NCBI GenBank assembly: GCA_017398045.1
Contig: JAFQHI010000025.1
Coordinates: 186,001 to 250,000 of the forward strand
DNA length: 64,000 bases
DNA from: Alistipes sp.
Lineage (GTDB): Bacteria; Bacteroidota; Bacteroidia; Bacteroidales; Rikenellaceae
Direction of reading: 5' to 3'
In this document: piece after piece, positions 54,434 through 62,614 of the stretch
Numbering within the stretch: the stretch's first letter is position 1
Layout of the letters: every line of letters begins with the position of its first letter
The notes under the pieces: generated by a model
Seen by the model: only the letters and a program-made list of their open reading frames with translations
The model's database searches: none
Told to the model about the DNA's origin: nothing
Position numbers and translations under genes: made by a program

Positions 54434-55825
54434 TTAGTGTTCGTGTATGAGGTCGGCGTGCAACTCCTCGGGAGGAGTCAAAGGGGCATCGAACCAATAA
54501 ATCATGGCGCGGTCGAACGCTTCGCATCCCGTGCCGAAATCGAAGTCGTCGCCCGTGGTGAATCGCACCGGAACATCCCCGTCGAATCCCTCTTTGGCGT
54601 AGAAGGTGCGCAGGTTGCTGTCGGCCGGAATCAGGAAAAGACCCGCATCGCCTGCCGCACGGCTCGCTGCGATGGCACTGTCGAGCAGACGGGTCGAAAG
54701 GCCGCGATGGCGGTAATCGGGGTCGGTGGCTACGCCATAAATGTAACGCATCCTGCCCCAGGCGGTCGAGAAGGGAATGGAGTGTAACATGGCCACCACT
54801 CGGTCATCGACCTTCTGTGTAAGCATCCGCTCCGCACGGAAATGGCGCACCAAAAACTGCTCGACGAACGCGGCCTCGTCCTGCGGGAAACACCGCTCCC
54901 AAAGGCGTTGGCAGGTGCGTTGAGCCGTGTCGGGCTGCTCGGCACGGTGTTTGGGTTGCAGGAAGGCGGGGTAGTAGGAGAGTTTCGCTTTGCGCAGCCC
55001 CTCCAACCCCAAATCCTCCTCGCGGTTCAAAAGGGTGAATCGCTCGTCGAGCTGCTCGGCAAAGCGACGATTGATGATGGTGAAGGCCCCCTCGAAGCGG
55101 GTGTCGGCCTTCTCGACATGGATATCGAAGGTGTGGTTGTTGAGGGCCGACCCATAGGTGAAGGCCACCAACTGCTCACCCACGTAGATGCATCCTCCCT
55201 GAAGCCCCAGCTCTTCGAAATGGGCAAAGGCCTCGTGGATGGCACGTCGCTCGGCACTCAACCCCTCCTCGATGCATCCGTTGCGATGGCGACACCACTC
55301 CTGCTCGAGGCGGATACACTCCTCGATGCGGGGCGCGGTGAGCGGTTCGTAGCGGTAGTCGGGATAGGCCCCCACGAAGCGGTTGATGTGGTTGCGCTTG
55401 GGTTGGTAATTTTTGCCCTTCAGCAGGCTCAAATCGGCACGGCGATAGAGGTAATCATGCGTGGCGCGGTTGTCGTCGAAGATGAACTCCCCCGCAAAGT
55501 CGCGTTGCAGAGCCTCTTTGGCCGCATCCGTAAGGCCGATTAGGCGCAGGGGTTCATGTGCCGTGGCCGCCTCCTCTTTCAGTCGTTCGATGACCGCTTT
55601 GAAGTCCCCATCGCCCACGGGTTGCATATAGCCGCGCTTCGCCCCTCCGTCGATATGGAAGCGAATGACCAGAAAGCCCTCCACTTCGGCCCAAGCCGTC
55701 TGGTAGAAGGCACTCCAGCAGTAGATATTGGCAAACGAGAGGTCGCAATTATACAGACCGCGCGGCATCGTGTATTGTTCGATGCGGGCGCGATCCGAGA
55801 GGGTAATGGGCCGAAACTGAATCAT
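54434..55825 (-). CDS. DUF2156-GNAT fusion protein
   Basis: A 463-residue cytoplasmic protein in two parts. Residues 1-295 match the DUF2156/phosphatidylglycerol lysyltransferase C-terminal fold (CDLSFANIYCWSAFYQTAWA, GKNYQPKRNHINRFVGAYPD, EGAFTIINRRFAEQL, EDLGLEGLRKAKLSYYPAFL). Residues about 310-450 form a GNAT acetyltransferase (YIYGVATDPDYRHRGLSTRL as the acetyl-CoA motif, then FYAKEGFDGD). DUF2156 proteins transfer aminoacyl or similar groups in other bacteria, and both halves have the GNAT fold. The joined form suggests a double-GNAT enzyme, substrate unknown. It starts 36 bases after the nadC stop. Confidence 0.88.
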   Translation of the reverse strand: MIQFRPITLSDRARIEQYTMPRGLYNCDLSFANIYCWSAFYQTAWAEVEGFLVIRFHIDGGAKRGYMQPVGDGDFKAVIERLKEEAATAHEPLRLIGLTDAAKEALQRDFAGEFIFDDNRATHDYLYRRADLSLLKGKNYQPKRNHINRFVGAYPDYRYEPLTAPRIEECIRLEQEWCRHRNGCIEEGLSAERRAIHEAFAHFEELGLQGGCIYVGEQLVAFTYGSALNNHTFDIHVEKADTRFEGAFTIINRRFAEQLDERFTLLNREEDLGLEGLRKAKLSYYPAFLQPKHRAEQPDTAQRTCQRLWERCFPQDEAAFVEQFLVRHFRAERMLTQKVDDRVVAMLHSIPFSTAWGRMRYIYGVATDPDYRHRGLSTRLLDSAIAASRAAGDAGLFLIPADSNLRTFYAKEGFDGDVPVRFTTGDDFDFGTGCEAFDRAMIYWFDAPLTPPEELHADLIHEH

Positions 55826-55861
55826 CTTTTTTCGGTCGGCTAAATTGGGTAAAATAGGTGG

Positions 55862-56716
55862 TTACTCGCAGGCTTTGAGCGACATGTCGAGCGAACGAAT
55901 CTGGTGCGTAAGCGCACCTACGGAGATGAAATCGACGCCGCACTCGGCATACGAACGCATCGTCTCGAGCGTGATACCGCCACTGGACTCCGTTTCGCAA
56001 CGACCTGCCACCTTCTTCACCGCTTCGCGCGTCATTTCGGGCGTGAAGTTGTCGAACATGATGCGGTCCACACCACCGGCAGCAAATACCTCGTCGATAT
56101 CCTCCAACGAACGTACCTCGCACTCGATGGGAATGTTTTTACCTCGCTCCTGAAGGTATTTTTTGGCCCCCTCGACTGCCTGACGAATACCGCCTGCAAA
56201 GTCGATGTGGTTGTCCTTCAGAAGAATCATGTCGAAAAGACCCATGCGATGGTTTTCGCCACCGCCAATCTTCACGGCCATCTTGTCCAGCACGCGCATA
56301 CCGGGCGTCGTCTTGCGCGTATCGAGAACCTTCGTGTGCAGACCCTCGAGGTGCTTTACGTGGAAGGCCGTCTGGGTAGCTACACCGCTCATGCGCTGCA
56401 TGATGTTCAGAAGAATGCGCTCGGCCTGCAACAGCGAGCGCAATCCGCCCGATACGTAGAAGGCTACATCACCCGGCTTCACGCGGTCGCCATCGTGGAG
56501 CAGCTGCTCAAATTTCATCGTCGGGTCGAGACGCTCGAGTACGAGCTGGGCAATCTCGATGCCGGCAATCACGCCCTCCTGCTTGCACAACAGGCGCATA
56601 CGTCCCTGCTCCTCGGCCGGAATGCAACAAAGCGACGTGTGGTCGCCATCGCCGATATCCTCCTTGATGGCCAGTTCGATGAGTTCATCGACAAACGGTC
56701 TGTATTCTGCTTTCAT
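55862..56716 (-). CDS. nadC: Nicotinate-nucleotide pyrophosphorylase (quinolinate phosphoribosyltransferase)
   Basis: NadC converts quinolinate and PRPP to nicotinate mononucleotide in NAD synthesis. The 284-residue protein shows the typical motifs: EDIGDGDHTS, NIMQRMSGVATQT, LDTRKTTPGMR, HRMGLFDMILLKDNH, IECEVRSLEDIDE and VDRIMFDNFTPE. All Arg/Lys residues expected for PRPP and quinolinate binding are in place. It lies 9 bases after a TonB-dependent receptor gene. nadA and nadB are not in the window. Confidence 0.96.
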   Translation of the reverse strand: MKAEYRPFVDELIELAIKEDIGDGDHTSLCCIPAEEQGRMRLLCKQEGVIAGIEIAQLVLERLDPTMKFEQLLHDGDRVKPGDVAFYVSGGLRSLLQAERILLNIMQRMSGVATQTAFHVKHLEGLHTKVLDTRKTTPGMRVLDKMAVKIGGGENHRMGLFDMILLKDNHIDFAGGIRQAVEGAKKYLQERGKNIPIECEVRSLEDIDEVFAAGGVDRIMFDNFTPEMTREAVKKVAGRCETESSGGITLETMRSYAECGVDFISVGALTHQIRSLDMSLKACE

Positions 56717-56725
56717 GATAGTATG

Positions 56726-59005
56726 TTATTGAATGTTAATGCTTAAAGTTACTCCCAGAAGACGCGGACGACTGCGCTGTACGAAGCGGTTGCCAATCGA
56801 CTCGAAGTAGAAGATGTCGTAGGCCTTGTCCGTGAGATTCTCGCCCCAGAAATCGAGCGTGTAGTTCTTATGCTCGAGACGCACCGAGGCGTTGAAGGTG
56901 GTATAGTAGGGTTGGTACTCGCTGTTTGCCTCGTTCCAATAGATTTTGCCGACCCCCTTCATCGCGCCATGCAGTACCACATCGCCCAGCCACTTTACGC
57001 CCGTCGGGATGGTCCACGTAAGACCGGCCGAAAGGGTATTGCGCGGAGCAAAGGGAACTGAGTTGCCGCGATAGTCCGTCTCACCGTCTTTATAGCGACG
57101 GAACGTAGCCTTCGTGTAGCCATACGCGAGGTCGATATCGAGGTTCGACCACGGCTTGAACTGCATGGCCAGCTCACCACCGAGCGAGCGGGTACGGCCG
57201 GCATTGGTCATCATGCGTCCCGTGGCGTCGGCATCGGCAAGGACGGTCAGCTGTTGGTCGCGGCAGTCAATCATAAAGAGCGCGAAATCACCGCGAATGA
57301 CACCCTCGGCACACGAGAAGTGGCCACCCACCTCGTAATTCCAGCTATATTCGGGCTTGTAGGAGACGATGTCCTGCTCCTCGTATTCGCCCCCTTGCGC
57401 CTTCGTTTGGAGCTTCTCCTTCAGGATGTCGGAGAAGAGCTGGGTGTTGAATCCGCCCGCCTTGAATCCGCGCGAAACGGAGGCGTAGAGGTTGCGGTTC
57501 TCGTCGAAGCGGTAGATGAGCGAGAATTTGGGCAGTACCTCCGTGTAGCTGTGGCTGTAGGAGCCGCGCTCGTCGAGGTCCACCGTCTGGTCACTCTCCA
57601 TCGGACGGGGCATTCCGGGCATCGAGAGCTTGAGGTGGTAGTTCAGTTTGCCGTAGCTGTGGTAGTCGAGTTTCGTGTGTTCGTTCTCGACACGAATACC
57701 CGCTTTGGCCTCCCACTTGCCGAAGCGGAACGACGACTCGTGGTAGATGGCTGCACCGTAGTTCGGATTTTCGAAGTCCGACCCAAGGGGCATCGCCTCG
57801 TTGGCCGTCATTTGAACCCGACCTCCCGTAGCAGCATTGGCCGGTGCGAACATCATGGCATTGATGCCCGCCTCTTTGAACAGCACGGGGGCCTCCATGT
57901 GTTGGTCGCGGTAGAAGCCATAGAGACCAAAGAGGTAGTTGTAGGTGCGTGCGCCCTTCGAACGGAAAATCACATCTTCGGTAACAACATGCTCCTTGAT
58001 GGCCTGACGCAGGGTGAAATAGTCGAGCGGCGTGAAGTCGTTGTCGAGCCGCATATCGTCATCAGTGAGTTGGTAGGAGGTAATCGAGGTGAGGGAGTGG
58101 CGGTCGCTTTCGTATTGAATCGTCAGACCGTCGCTGAGCGTCAGACGGTCGTAACGACACGTGTCGTTGTAGGCAATCAGGCCAGGCGTGATGCCCTCCA
58201 CACCTTCAGAGCGTCCGCCGAGGAAGGCGTAGGGATAGCCCCCCTGCTCGGTTTCGGAAATCGAGAGGGTGTTCTCGATGCGAAGTCCCTTGTTGTTGCG
58301 GAAGAGGAGCTTCCAACGGCCGCCAACCATCTTCTCCCAATCGGTATCTTCGCCTGTCAGTTCGTTCTTGAAAAATCCGTCCGAGGTGGTGCGGTAGGCC
58401 GAAACGGAGGTGGCCCATTTGTCGCTGAATTGCTCGTAGAACGAGGCACGCAGACGGAAGGTGTTGCCCGTGCTGTAGCCCATTTCGAGGCGCGCACCCT
58501 CGTAGTTGAAGGGCGAGAGGGTGTAGATGTTCACCACACCGCCCATCGTGTTACGTCCGTAGAGGGTCGATTGCGGACCACGCAATACCTCCACGCGCTC
58601 GATATCCGACAGCTCTGCATCGAATCCGTTTTTCTGCATCAGGGGGACATTATCAACAGTCATGCCGAGAACCGGATGGTCGATTCTGGCTCCCAGACCG
58701 CGCACATAAATCGATGAGGTCATGCGCGACCCGTAGTCGGGGATGTGGAGGTTGGGAACTTGGTCTGTGAGGTCTTTGAGGGCCGAGATATGATTGCGCG
58801 AAATGGCTCGTTCGCCAAGAATGGTAGAGGCAATCGGTTCGGAGCGCAATACCATGCCCTGCTTGATGGCCGTCACCTGGACACCATCGACCAAGATGGT
58901 CGTATCAGCCGCCTCAACCTCGGGTAGATGCTCGGCTTGTGCCATCAATGGGATGAGTGAAAAGAGGCTGAACAGTAGGGTGGTAAGTCGGGGAACGTAG
59001 TGCAT
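56726..59005 (-). CDS. TonB-dependent outer-membrane receptor
   Basis: The 759-residue protein has a signal peptide (…LIPLMAQAEH) and no SusC-type regulatory domain. A plug domain follows (ISRNHISALKDLTDQVPNLH, IYVRGLGARIDHPVLGM, VEVLRGPQSTLYGRNTMGG) and a beta-barrel of about 600 residues (NLYASVSRGFKAGGFNTQLF, RPRLLGVTLSINIQ at the end). It belongs to the general receptor class for siderophores, haem, vitamins or other small ligands rather than SusC. No SusD partner is present. Direct coupling to nadC suggests, but does not show, a ligand linked to NAD precursors. Confidence 0.92.
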   Translation of the reverse strand: MHYVPRLTTLLFSLFSLIPLMAQAEHLPEVEAADTTILVDGVQVTAIKQGMVLRSEPIASTILGERAISRNHISALKDLTDQVPNLHIPDYGSRMTSSIYVRGLGARIDHPVLGMTVDNVPLMQKNGFDAELSDIERVEVLRGPQSTLYGRNTMGGVVNIYTLSPFNYEGARLEMGYSTGNTFRLRASFYEQFSDKWATSVSAYRTTSDGFFKNELTGEDTDWEKMVGGRWKLLFRNNKGLRIENTLSISETEQGGYPYAFLGGRSEGVEGITPGLIAYNDTCRYDRLTLSDGLTIQYESDRHSLTSITSYQLTDDDMRLDNDFTPLDYFTLRQAIKEHVVTEDVIFRSKGARTYNYLFGLYGFYRDQHMEAPVLFKEAGINAMMFAPANAATGGRVQMTANEAMPLGSDFENPNYGAAIYHESSFRFGKWEAKAGIRVENEHTKLDYHSYGKLNYHLKLSMPGMPRPMESDQTVDLDERGSYSHSYTEVLPKFSLIYRFDENRNLYASVSRGFKAGGFNTQLFSDILKEKLQTKAQGGEYEEQDIVSYKPEYSWNYEVGGHFSCAEGVIRGDFALFMIDCRDQQLTVLADADATGRMMTNAGRTRSLGGELAMQFKPWSNLDIDLAYGYTKATFRRYKDGETDYRGNSVPFAPRNTLSAGLTWTIPTGVKWLGDVVLHGAMKGVGKIYWNEANSEYQPYYTTFNASVRLEHKNYTLDFWGENLTDKAYDIFYFESIGNRFVQRSRPRLLGVTLSINIQ

Positions 59006-59097
59006 CGTTGTTTGCTTTGCGAGGTAAAAGTTAAATAATTGGATTTTGTAGTAAAAAAGTGAATTTATTTTTTTTTAACTTTGAATTGATATAGTTC

Positions 59098-59118
59098 AAT
59101 TTTTAATTCTTAATTCTA
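59098..59118 (-). repeat. Short AT-rich heptamers abutting the rlmH stop
   Basis: TTTTTAA, TTCTTAA, TTCTACT units run into the rlmH stop codon. On the minus strand: TAG then AATTAAGAATTAAAAATTG. Only about three units, so it is a weak example of the same class. Confidence 0.55.
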
Positions 59119-59589
59119 CTCGTGGTGGTACGGCTCGTTGTTCAGAATCGTGAAGGCGCGGTAAATCTGCTCGGTGAATATGGCTCGGACGATTTGGTGT
59201 GAGAAGGTCATCTTCGAGAGCGAAAGCTGCTGGTTGGCACGCTTATAGACCTCTGCCGAAAAACCGTAGGGGCCTCCGATGACAAAGACGAGCCGCTTCA
59301 GTCCGCTCACCATGCGTTTGCGCATCCACTCGGCAAAATCAACCGACCGAAACGCTGCGCCTCGCTCATCGAGCAGGACCACATAGTCGCTTTCGGTGAG
59401 TTGCGCAAGGATGCGCTCCCCCTCGCTTTGGTTTTGCTGTTGGGGAGTTAGGCTCTTCGTATTGCGCAGGTCGGGCAGCACGGTAATCGAGAAACGGCAG
59501 TAGTGGTTAATGCGCTTTTGGTACATCTCCACCAGCGCACTGACCTCCTTCGAATCGGTCTTGCCAACCACAATCAACTCAATCTGCAT
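59116..59589 (-). CDS. rlmH: 23S rRNA pseudouridine-1915 N3-methyltransferase
   Basis: RlmH is a SPOUT methyltransferase that acts on pseudouridine 1915 in helix 69 of assembled ribosomes. The 157-residue protein starts MQIELIVVGKTDSKEVSALV. It has LDERGAAFRSVDFAEWM, the SAM-knot motif FVIGGPYGFSAEVYKRA, LSLSKMTFSHQIVRAIFTEQ and a C-terminal Y-H-H-E. All family hallmarks are present. Its stop codon is followed directly by AT-rich heptamers. Confidence 0.97.
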   Translation of the reverse strand: MQIELIVVGKTDSKEVSALVEMYQKRINHYCRFSITVLPDLRNTKSLTPQQQNQSEGERILAQLTESDYVVLLDERGAAFRSVDFAEWMRKRMVSGLKRLVFVIGGPYGFSAEVYKRANQQLSLSKMTFSHQIVRAIFTEQIYRAFTILNNEPYHHE

Positions 59590-59604
59590 AGCGAAACGAT
59601 GATG

Positions 59605-59690
59605 CTGACTAATTTTGAATTCTATAGTCTAATGATAAACTCTAAAAATTCTAAATTCTACATTCTACATTTTGAATTTTATAAATCGGT
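59605..59690 (-). repeat. AT-rich heptamer array between rlmH and the GH2-like gene
   Basis: Seven-base units ATTCTAA, ATTCTAC twice, ATTTTGA, ATTTTAT run into the stop codon of the GH2-like gene. A looser TTTTGAA TTCTATA stretch lies on the rlmH side. Same unit types as at 21287-21400. Confidence 0.8.
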
Positions 59691-61022
59691 ATTCCACTCG
59701 CCCGTGGCATCTTCGTAGATAACGGGACGCTCCTGCTCGACGCTTTTGAGCCACTCGTAGGCCTTGTACATACAGTAGCCGTTGCCCGAGGGTGCGCCGA
59801 GCGAGTAGGCCACCACGCAGGTGTAGTTGCGCGAGCGGTAGTACATCGCCTTGACGCGCGCGAGGAACTCCTCCACCAGCGTCGGGTCGTTCGAGGGGGT
59901 ACCGCCTATGCGACGGTCGGTGCGCTTCTCGGGAGCCGAAATGGCGGGGCAGTCGATGACGTACATTCCCTGCTCGGTGCAGAGTTCGTAGAACCAGCGG
60001 GGCTGCGGATAGCTCGGGCAGAGGGTGTTGAAGCCTTTGACCTTCAGCGATTTGATTTCGGCCAGGGTCGTAGCCTTGTCGGCTGCGGCATTGTAGGGGG
60101 TTTTCTTCAGCTCCAGCACCGCATCGTGCAGCACGATTTTGCCGTTTTCGAGCTTGGCACGGCCAAAGCCGATTTTGAGCGGCATATACTCCTTGTAGGC
60201 CCCATGGCGACGCGAAAAGAGCATCACTTTATAGACGGGCGGGAGCTTCGGGCCGCTCTGCCAACGGTTGTTGTTCACGTCGTAGATGTAGGGGTCAAAC
60301 TTGACGGTATCGACCGAACGCCCCGGTACGGGGATGGTGCGGATGTTGAAATCGAGCAACTTGCCCTGGGGCGAGTAGATGTCATAACCCATGTCGATTT
60401 GCTCCTCGTAGTTGTAGGCGTTCTGCGTGGCCATGCGCAGGTGCAGGATGCCGTGGCGGTGGAGCGAGTCGGGGATGAGCTTGAGAACAAAGTCGCGCAT
60501 CGAACGCTTCTCCTGGTAGTATAGGTAGCTCTCCGTGAAGGCTTTGCGCTCGATGGTGGGCGTGGGGTTGATTTGGGGCGTGCGGCTCGGGCGCAGAATC
60601 ATCTTCAGGCTGTTCTCACCCTGACGCATCAGGGGCGTGAGGTGAAATTCGGCCGGCGTGAGGCTCTCCTCCACCTCGGCTACGAGTTGGTCGTTCACGA
60701 AGAGCGAGTAGGCCGAGCCTACGTTTTCGAGGTGGAGGTAAATCACACCGTCGGTCCAGGTGTAGGGGATTTCGAGCGTCTGGCCCACGATGGCCATCTC
60801 GCCCGAGGCGGCAATGACCGTGGGCGAGAAGGGAAGGCTGTAGCCCGAGGTCTCCAATTTGCCCGATTCGGCATCGTGGCGCGTATCGAAGGGAACCACC
60901 TCCGTGCGGTAGATGCGACCGGCCGAAAGGTCGGCTTTTTGGGGGTTCAACTCCCAGAATTGCTGGCCGTAGGAGGCAATCGCAGAGCCTATTGCGGCCA
61001 AAACTAACATATAGCGTTTCAT
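59679..61022 (-). CDS. GH2-like protein lacking catalytic residues (probable pseudoenzyme)
   Basis: A 447-residue exported protein with a signal ending …SAIASYGQQ. It resembles the front part of family 2 glycoside hydrolases: a jelly-roll sugar-binding domain (VGQTLEIPYTWTDGVIYLHL, SAYSLFVNDQLVAEVEES, FHLTPLMRQGENSLKMIL), then a sandwich domain with TPTIERKAFTESYLYYQEK. A partial barrel follows (IKSLKVKGFNTLCPSYPQP, FYELCTEQGMYVID). Where LacZ-type enzymes read SLGNESGNG, with the acid/base Glu, this one reads SLGAPSGNG (A410-P411). The protein stops shortly after, at WNTDL, before the nucleophile. Hydrolase activity is therefore unlikely; a carbohydrate-binding role is possible. Confidence 0.8.
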   Translation of the reverse strand: MKRYMLVLAAIGSAIASYGQQFWELNPQKADLSAGRIYRTEVVPFDTRHDAESGKLETSGYSLPFSPTVIAASGEMAIVGQTLEIPYTWTDGVIYLHLENVGSAYSLFVNDQLVAEVEESLTPAEFHLTPLMRQGENSLKMILRPSRTPQINPTPTIERKAFTESYLYYQEKRSMRDFVLKLIPDSLHRHGILHLRMATQNAYNYEEQIDMGYDIYSPQGKLLDFNIRTIPVPGRSVDTVKFDPYIYDVNNNRWQSGPKLPPVYKVMLFSRRHGAYKEYMPLKIGFGRAKLENGKIVLHDAVLELKKTPYNAAADKATTLAEIKSLKVKGFNTLCPSYPQPRWFYELCTEQGMYVIDCPAISAPEKRTDRRIGGTPSNDPTLVEEFLARVKAMYYRSRNYTCVVAYSLGAPSGNGYCMYKAYEWLKSVEQERPVIYEDATGEWNTDL

Positions 61023-61056
61023 CGAATCTCTTTATAATTAGCACTCCAAAGTTGCA

Positions 61057-61088
61057 CAAAGGTACTTTTTTTTTGGCCAAATCACAAA
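61057..61088 (-). promoter_or_regulatory. Promoter of the GH2-like gene
   Basis: On the minus strand TTTG (61088-61085), 20 bases, then TACCTTTG (61064-61057): both Bacteroidetes elements at the consensus distance, 34 bases before the ATG at 61022. Confidence 0.65.
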
Positions 61089-61103
61089 TAAATAGTACTT
61101 TTG
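61072..61103 (+). promoter_or_regulatory. Promoter of asnS
   Basis: TTTG at 61072-61075, 20 bases, then TACTTTTG at 61096-61103, 36 bases before the asnS ATG. It overlaps the divergent promoter of the GH2-like gene. Confidence 0.65.
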
Positions 61104-61139
61104 TCAGTTACTTAAGAAAAATACGAAAACAATAACGAT

Positions 61140-62528
61140 ATGAAAACGCAACGCATTGTAGAGATTTTGAACACCGGTGCAGTCGATACCGATGTGGTAG
61201 TGAAGGGCTGGGTAAGAACCAAGCGCGGTAACAAAAACGTGGCCTTTATTGCACTGAACGACGGTTCGTGTATGCGTAACATCCAGATTGTGGTCGATTT
61301 GCAGAAGATTTCGGAGGAGAGCCTCAAGCCCATCACCACGGGTGCCTGTCTGCGTGTCGATGGCCGTCTGGTTGCTTCGCTCGGTGCCGGTCAGGGTGTC
61401 GAGGTGCAGGCCGAGAAGATTGAAATTTACGGCACGGCCGACCCCGAATCGTACCCCTTGCAGAAGAAGGGCCACTCGCTGGAGTTCCTGCGCGATATCG
61501 CCTATCTGCGTCCGCGTACCAACACCTTTGGTGCCGTGTTGCGTATTCGCCACGCCATGGCCTTTGCCATCCACCAGTTCTTCCACGAGCGTGGTTTCTA
61601 CTACCTCCATACACCGCTCATCACCGCCTCGGACTGCGAGGGTGCCGGTGAGATGTTCCAGGTGACGACGCTCGATTTGAACAATGTCCCCAAGACGGAG
61701 CAGGGCGAGGTGGACTTCTCGCAGGATTTCTTCGGCAAGGCCTGCAATCTGACCGTTTCGGGTCAGTTGGAGGGTGAGCTGGGTGCGCTGTCGATGGGCC
61801 AGATTTACACCTTCGGTCCTACGTTCCGTGCCGAAAATTCGAACACCCCGCGCCACTTGGCCGAGTTCTGGATGATTGAGCCGGAGGCTGCCTTCTACGA
61901 GTTGGAGGAGAATATGGAGTTGGCCGAGGAGTTCCTGAAGTACCTGATTAACTACGCCTTGGAGAACTGCCGCGAGGATTTGGAGTTCATGAACAAGATG
62001 TGGGACAAGGAGCTTATCGACCGTCTGAACTTTGTGGTTAATAACGATTTCCAGCGTCTGACCTATACCGAGGGTATCGAGATTCTGAAGGCCTCGGGCG
62101 AGAAGTTCGAGTTCCCCGTTGAGTGGGGTTGCGACCTTCAGTCGGAGCATGAGCGTTACCTCGTTGAGAAGCACTTCAAGCGTCCGGTAATTCTGATTAA
62201 CTACCCGAAGGAGATTAAGGCCTTCTATATGAAGCAGAACGAGGATGGTAAGACGGTGCGTGCCATGGATGTGCTGTTCCCCAAAATCGGCGAGATTATC
62301 GGCGGTTCGGAGCGTGAGGCCGATTATGGCAAGCTTTCTGCACGTGTAGCCGAATTGGGTATGAGCGAGAAGAGCCTTTGGTGGTATCTCGATACGCGTC
62401 GCTGGGGTTCGGCTCCGCACTCGGGCTTCGGCTTGGGCTTTGAGCGTCTGCTGATGTTCGTGACGGGTATGACCAACATCCGCGATGTGATTCCCTTCCC
62501 GCGTACCCCGCTGCACGCAGATTTCTAA
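61140..62528 (+). CDS. asnS: Asparaginyl-tRNA synthetase
   Basis: This enzyme charges tRNA-Asn. The 462-residue class IIb synthetase has an N-terminal OB-fold anticodon domain ([35 protein letters not shown]). The catalytic core has [20 protein letters not shown] (motif 2), [11 protein letters not shown] and the motif 3 [16 protein letters not shown]. The Asn-type signature, rather than AspRS, is supported by the [10 protein letters not shown] context and overall length. It has a well-formed promoter; rpoN follows after 86 bases. Confidence 0.95.
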   Translation: MKTQRIVEILNTGAVDTDVVVKGWVRTKRGNKNVAFIALNDGSCMRNIQIVVDLQKISEESLKPITTGACLRVDGRLVASLGAGQGVEVQAEKIEIYGTADPESYPLQKKGHSLEFLRDIAYLRPRTNTFGAVLRIRHAMAFAIHQFFHERGFYYLHTPLITASDCEGAGEMFQVTTLDLNNVPKTEQGEVDFSQDFFGKACNLTVSGQLEGELGALSMGQIYTFGPTFRAENSNTPRHLAEFWMIEPEAAFYELEENMELAEEFLKYLINYALENCREDLEFMNKMWDKELIDRLNFVVNNDFQRLTYTEGIEILKASGEKFEFPVEWGCDLQSEHERYLVEKHFKRPVILINYPKEIKAFYMKQNEDGKTVRAMDVLFPKIGEIIGGSEREADYGKLSARVAELGMSEKSLWWYLDTRRWGSAPHSGFGLGFERLLMFVTGMTNIRDVIPFPRTPLHADF

Positions 62529-62555
62529 TCGGTCGAAAAAAAAGTGACCGAAACG

Positions 62556-62608
62556 AAAAATTTAATGGGACTTCTGCGCGTTGATGTGATGAGGTCCCGT
62601 TAATTTTT
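62556..62608 (+). terminator. Possible terminator or leader hairpin between asnS and rpoN
   Basis: AAAAATTTAATGGGAC pairs with GTCCCGTTAATTTTT (one bulge, one wobble) around a 22-base loop, and the 3' arm ends in a T-run. It lies 28 bases after asnS and ends 7 bases before the rpoN ATG. Confidence 0.55.
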
Positions 62609-62614
62609 ATACCT

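Noticed and set aside
59076-59083. A plus-strand TAACTTTG box between the TonB receptor and rlmH
   Set aside because: It sits in an AT-rich stretch with no plus-strand gene downstream. An antisense transcript to rlmH is possible but nothing else supports it.
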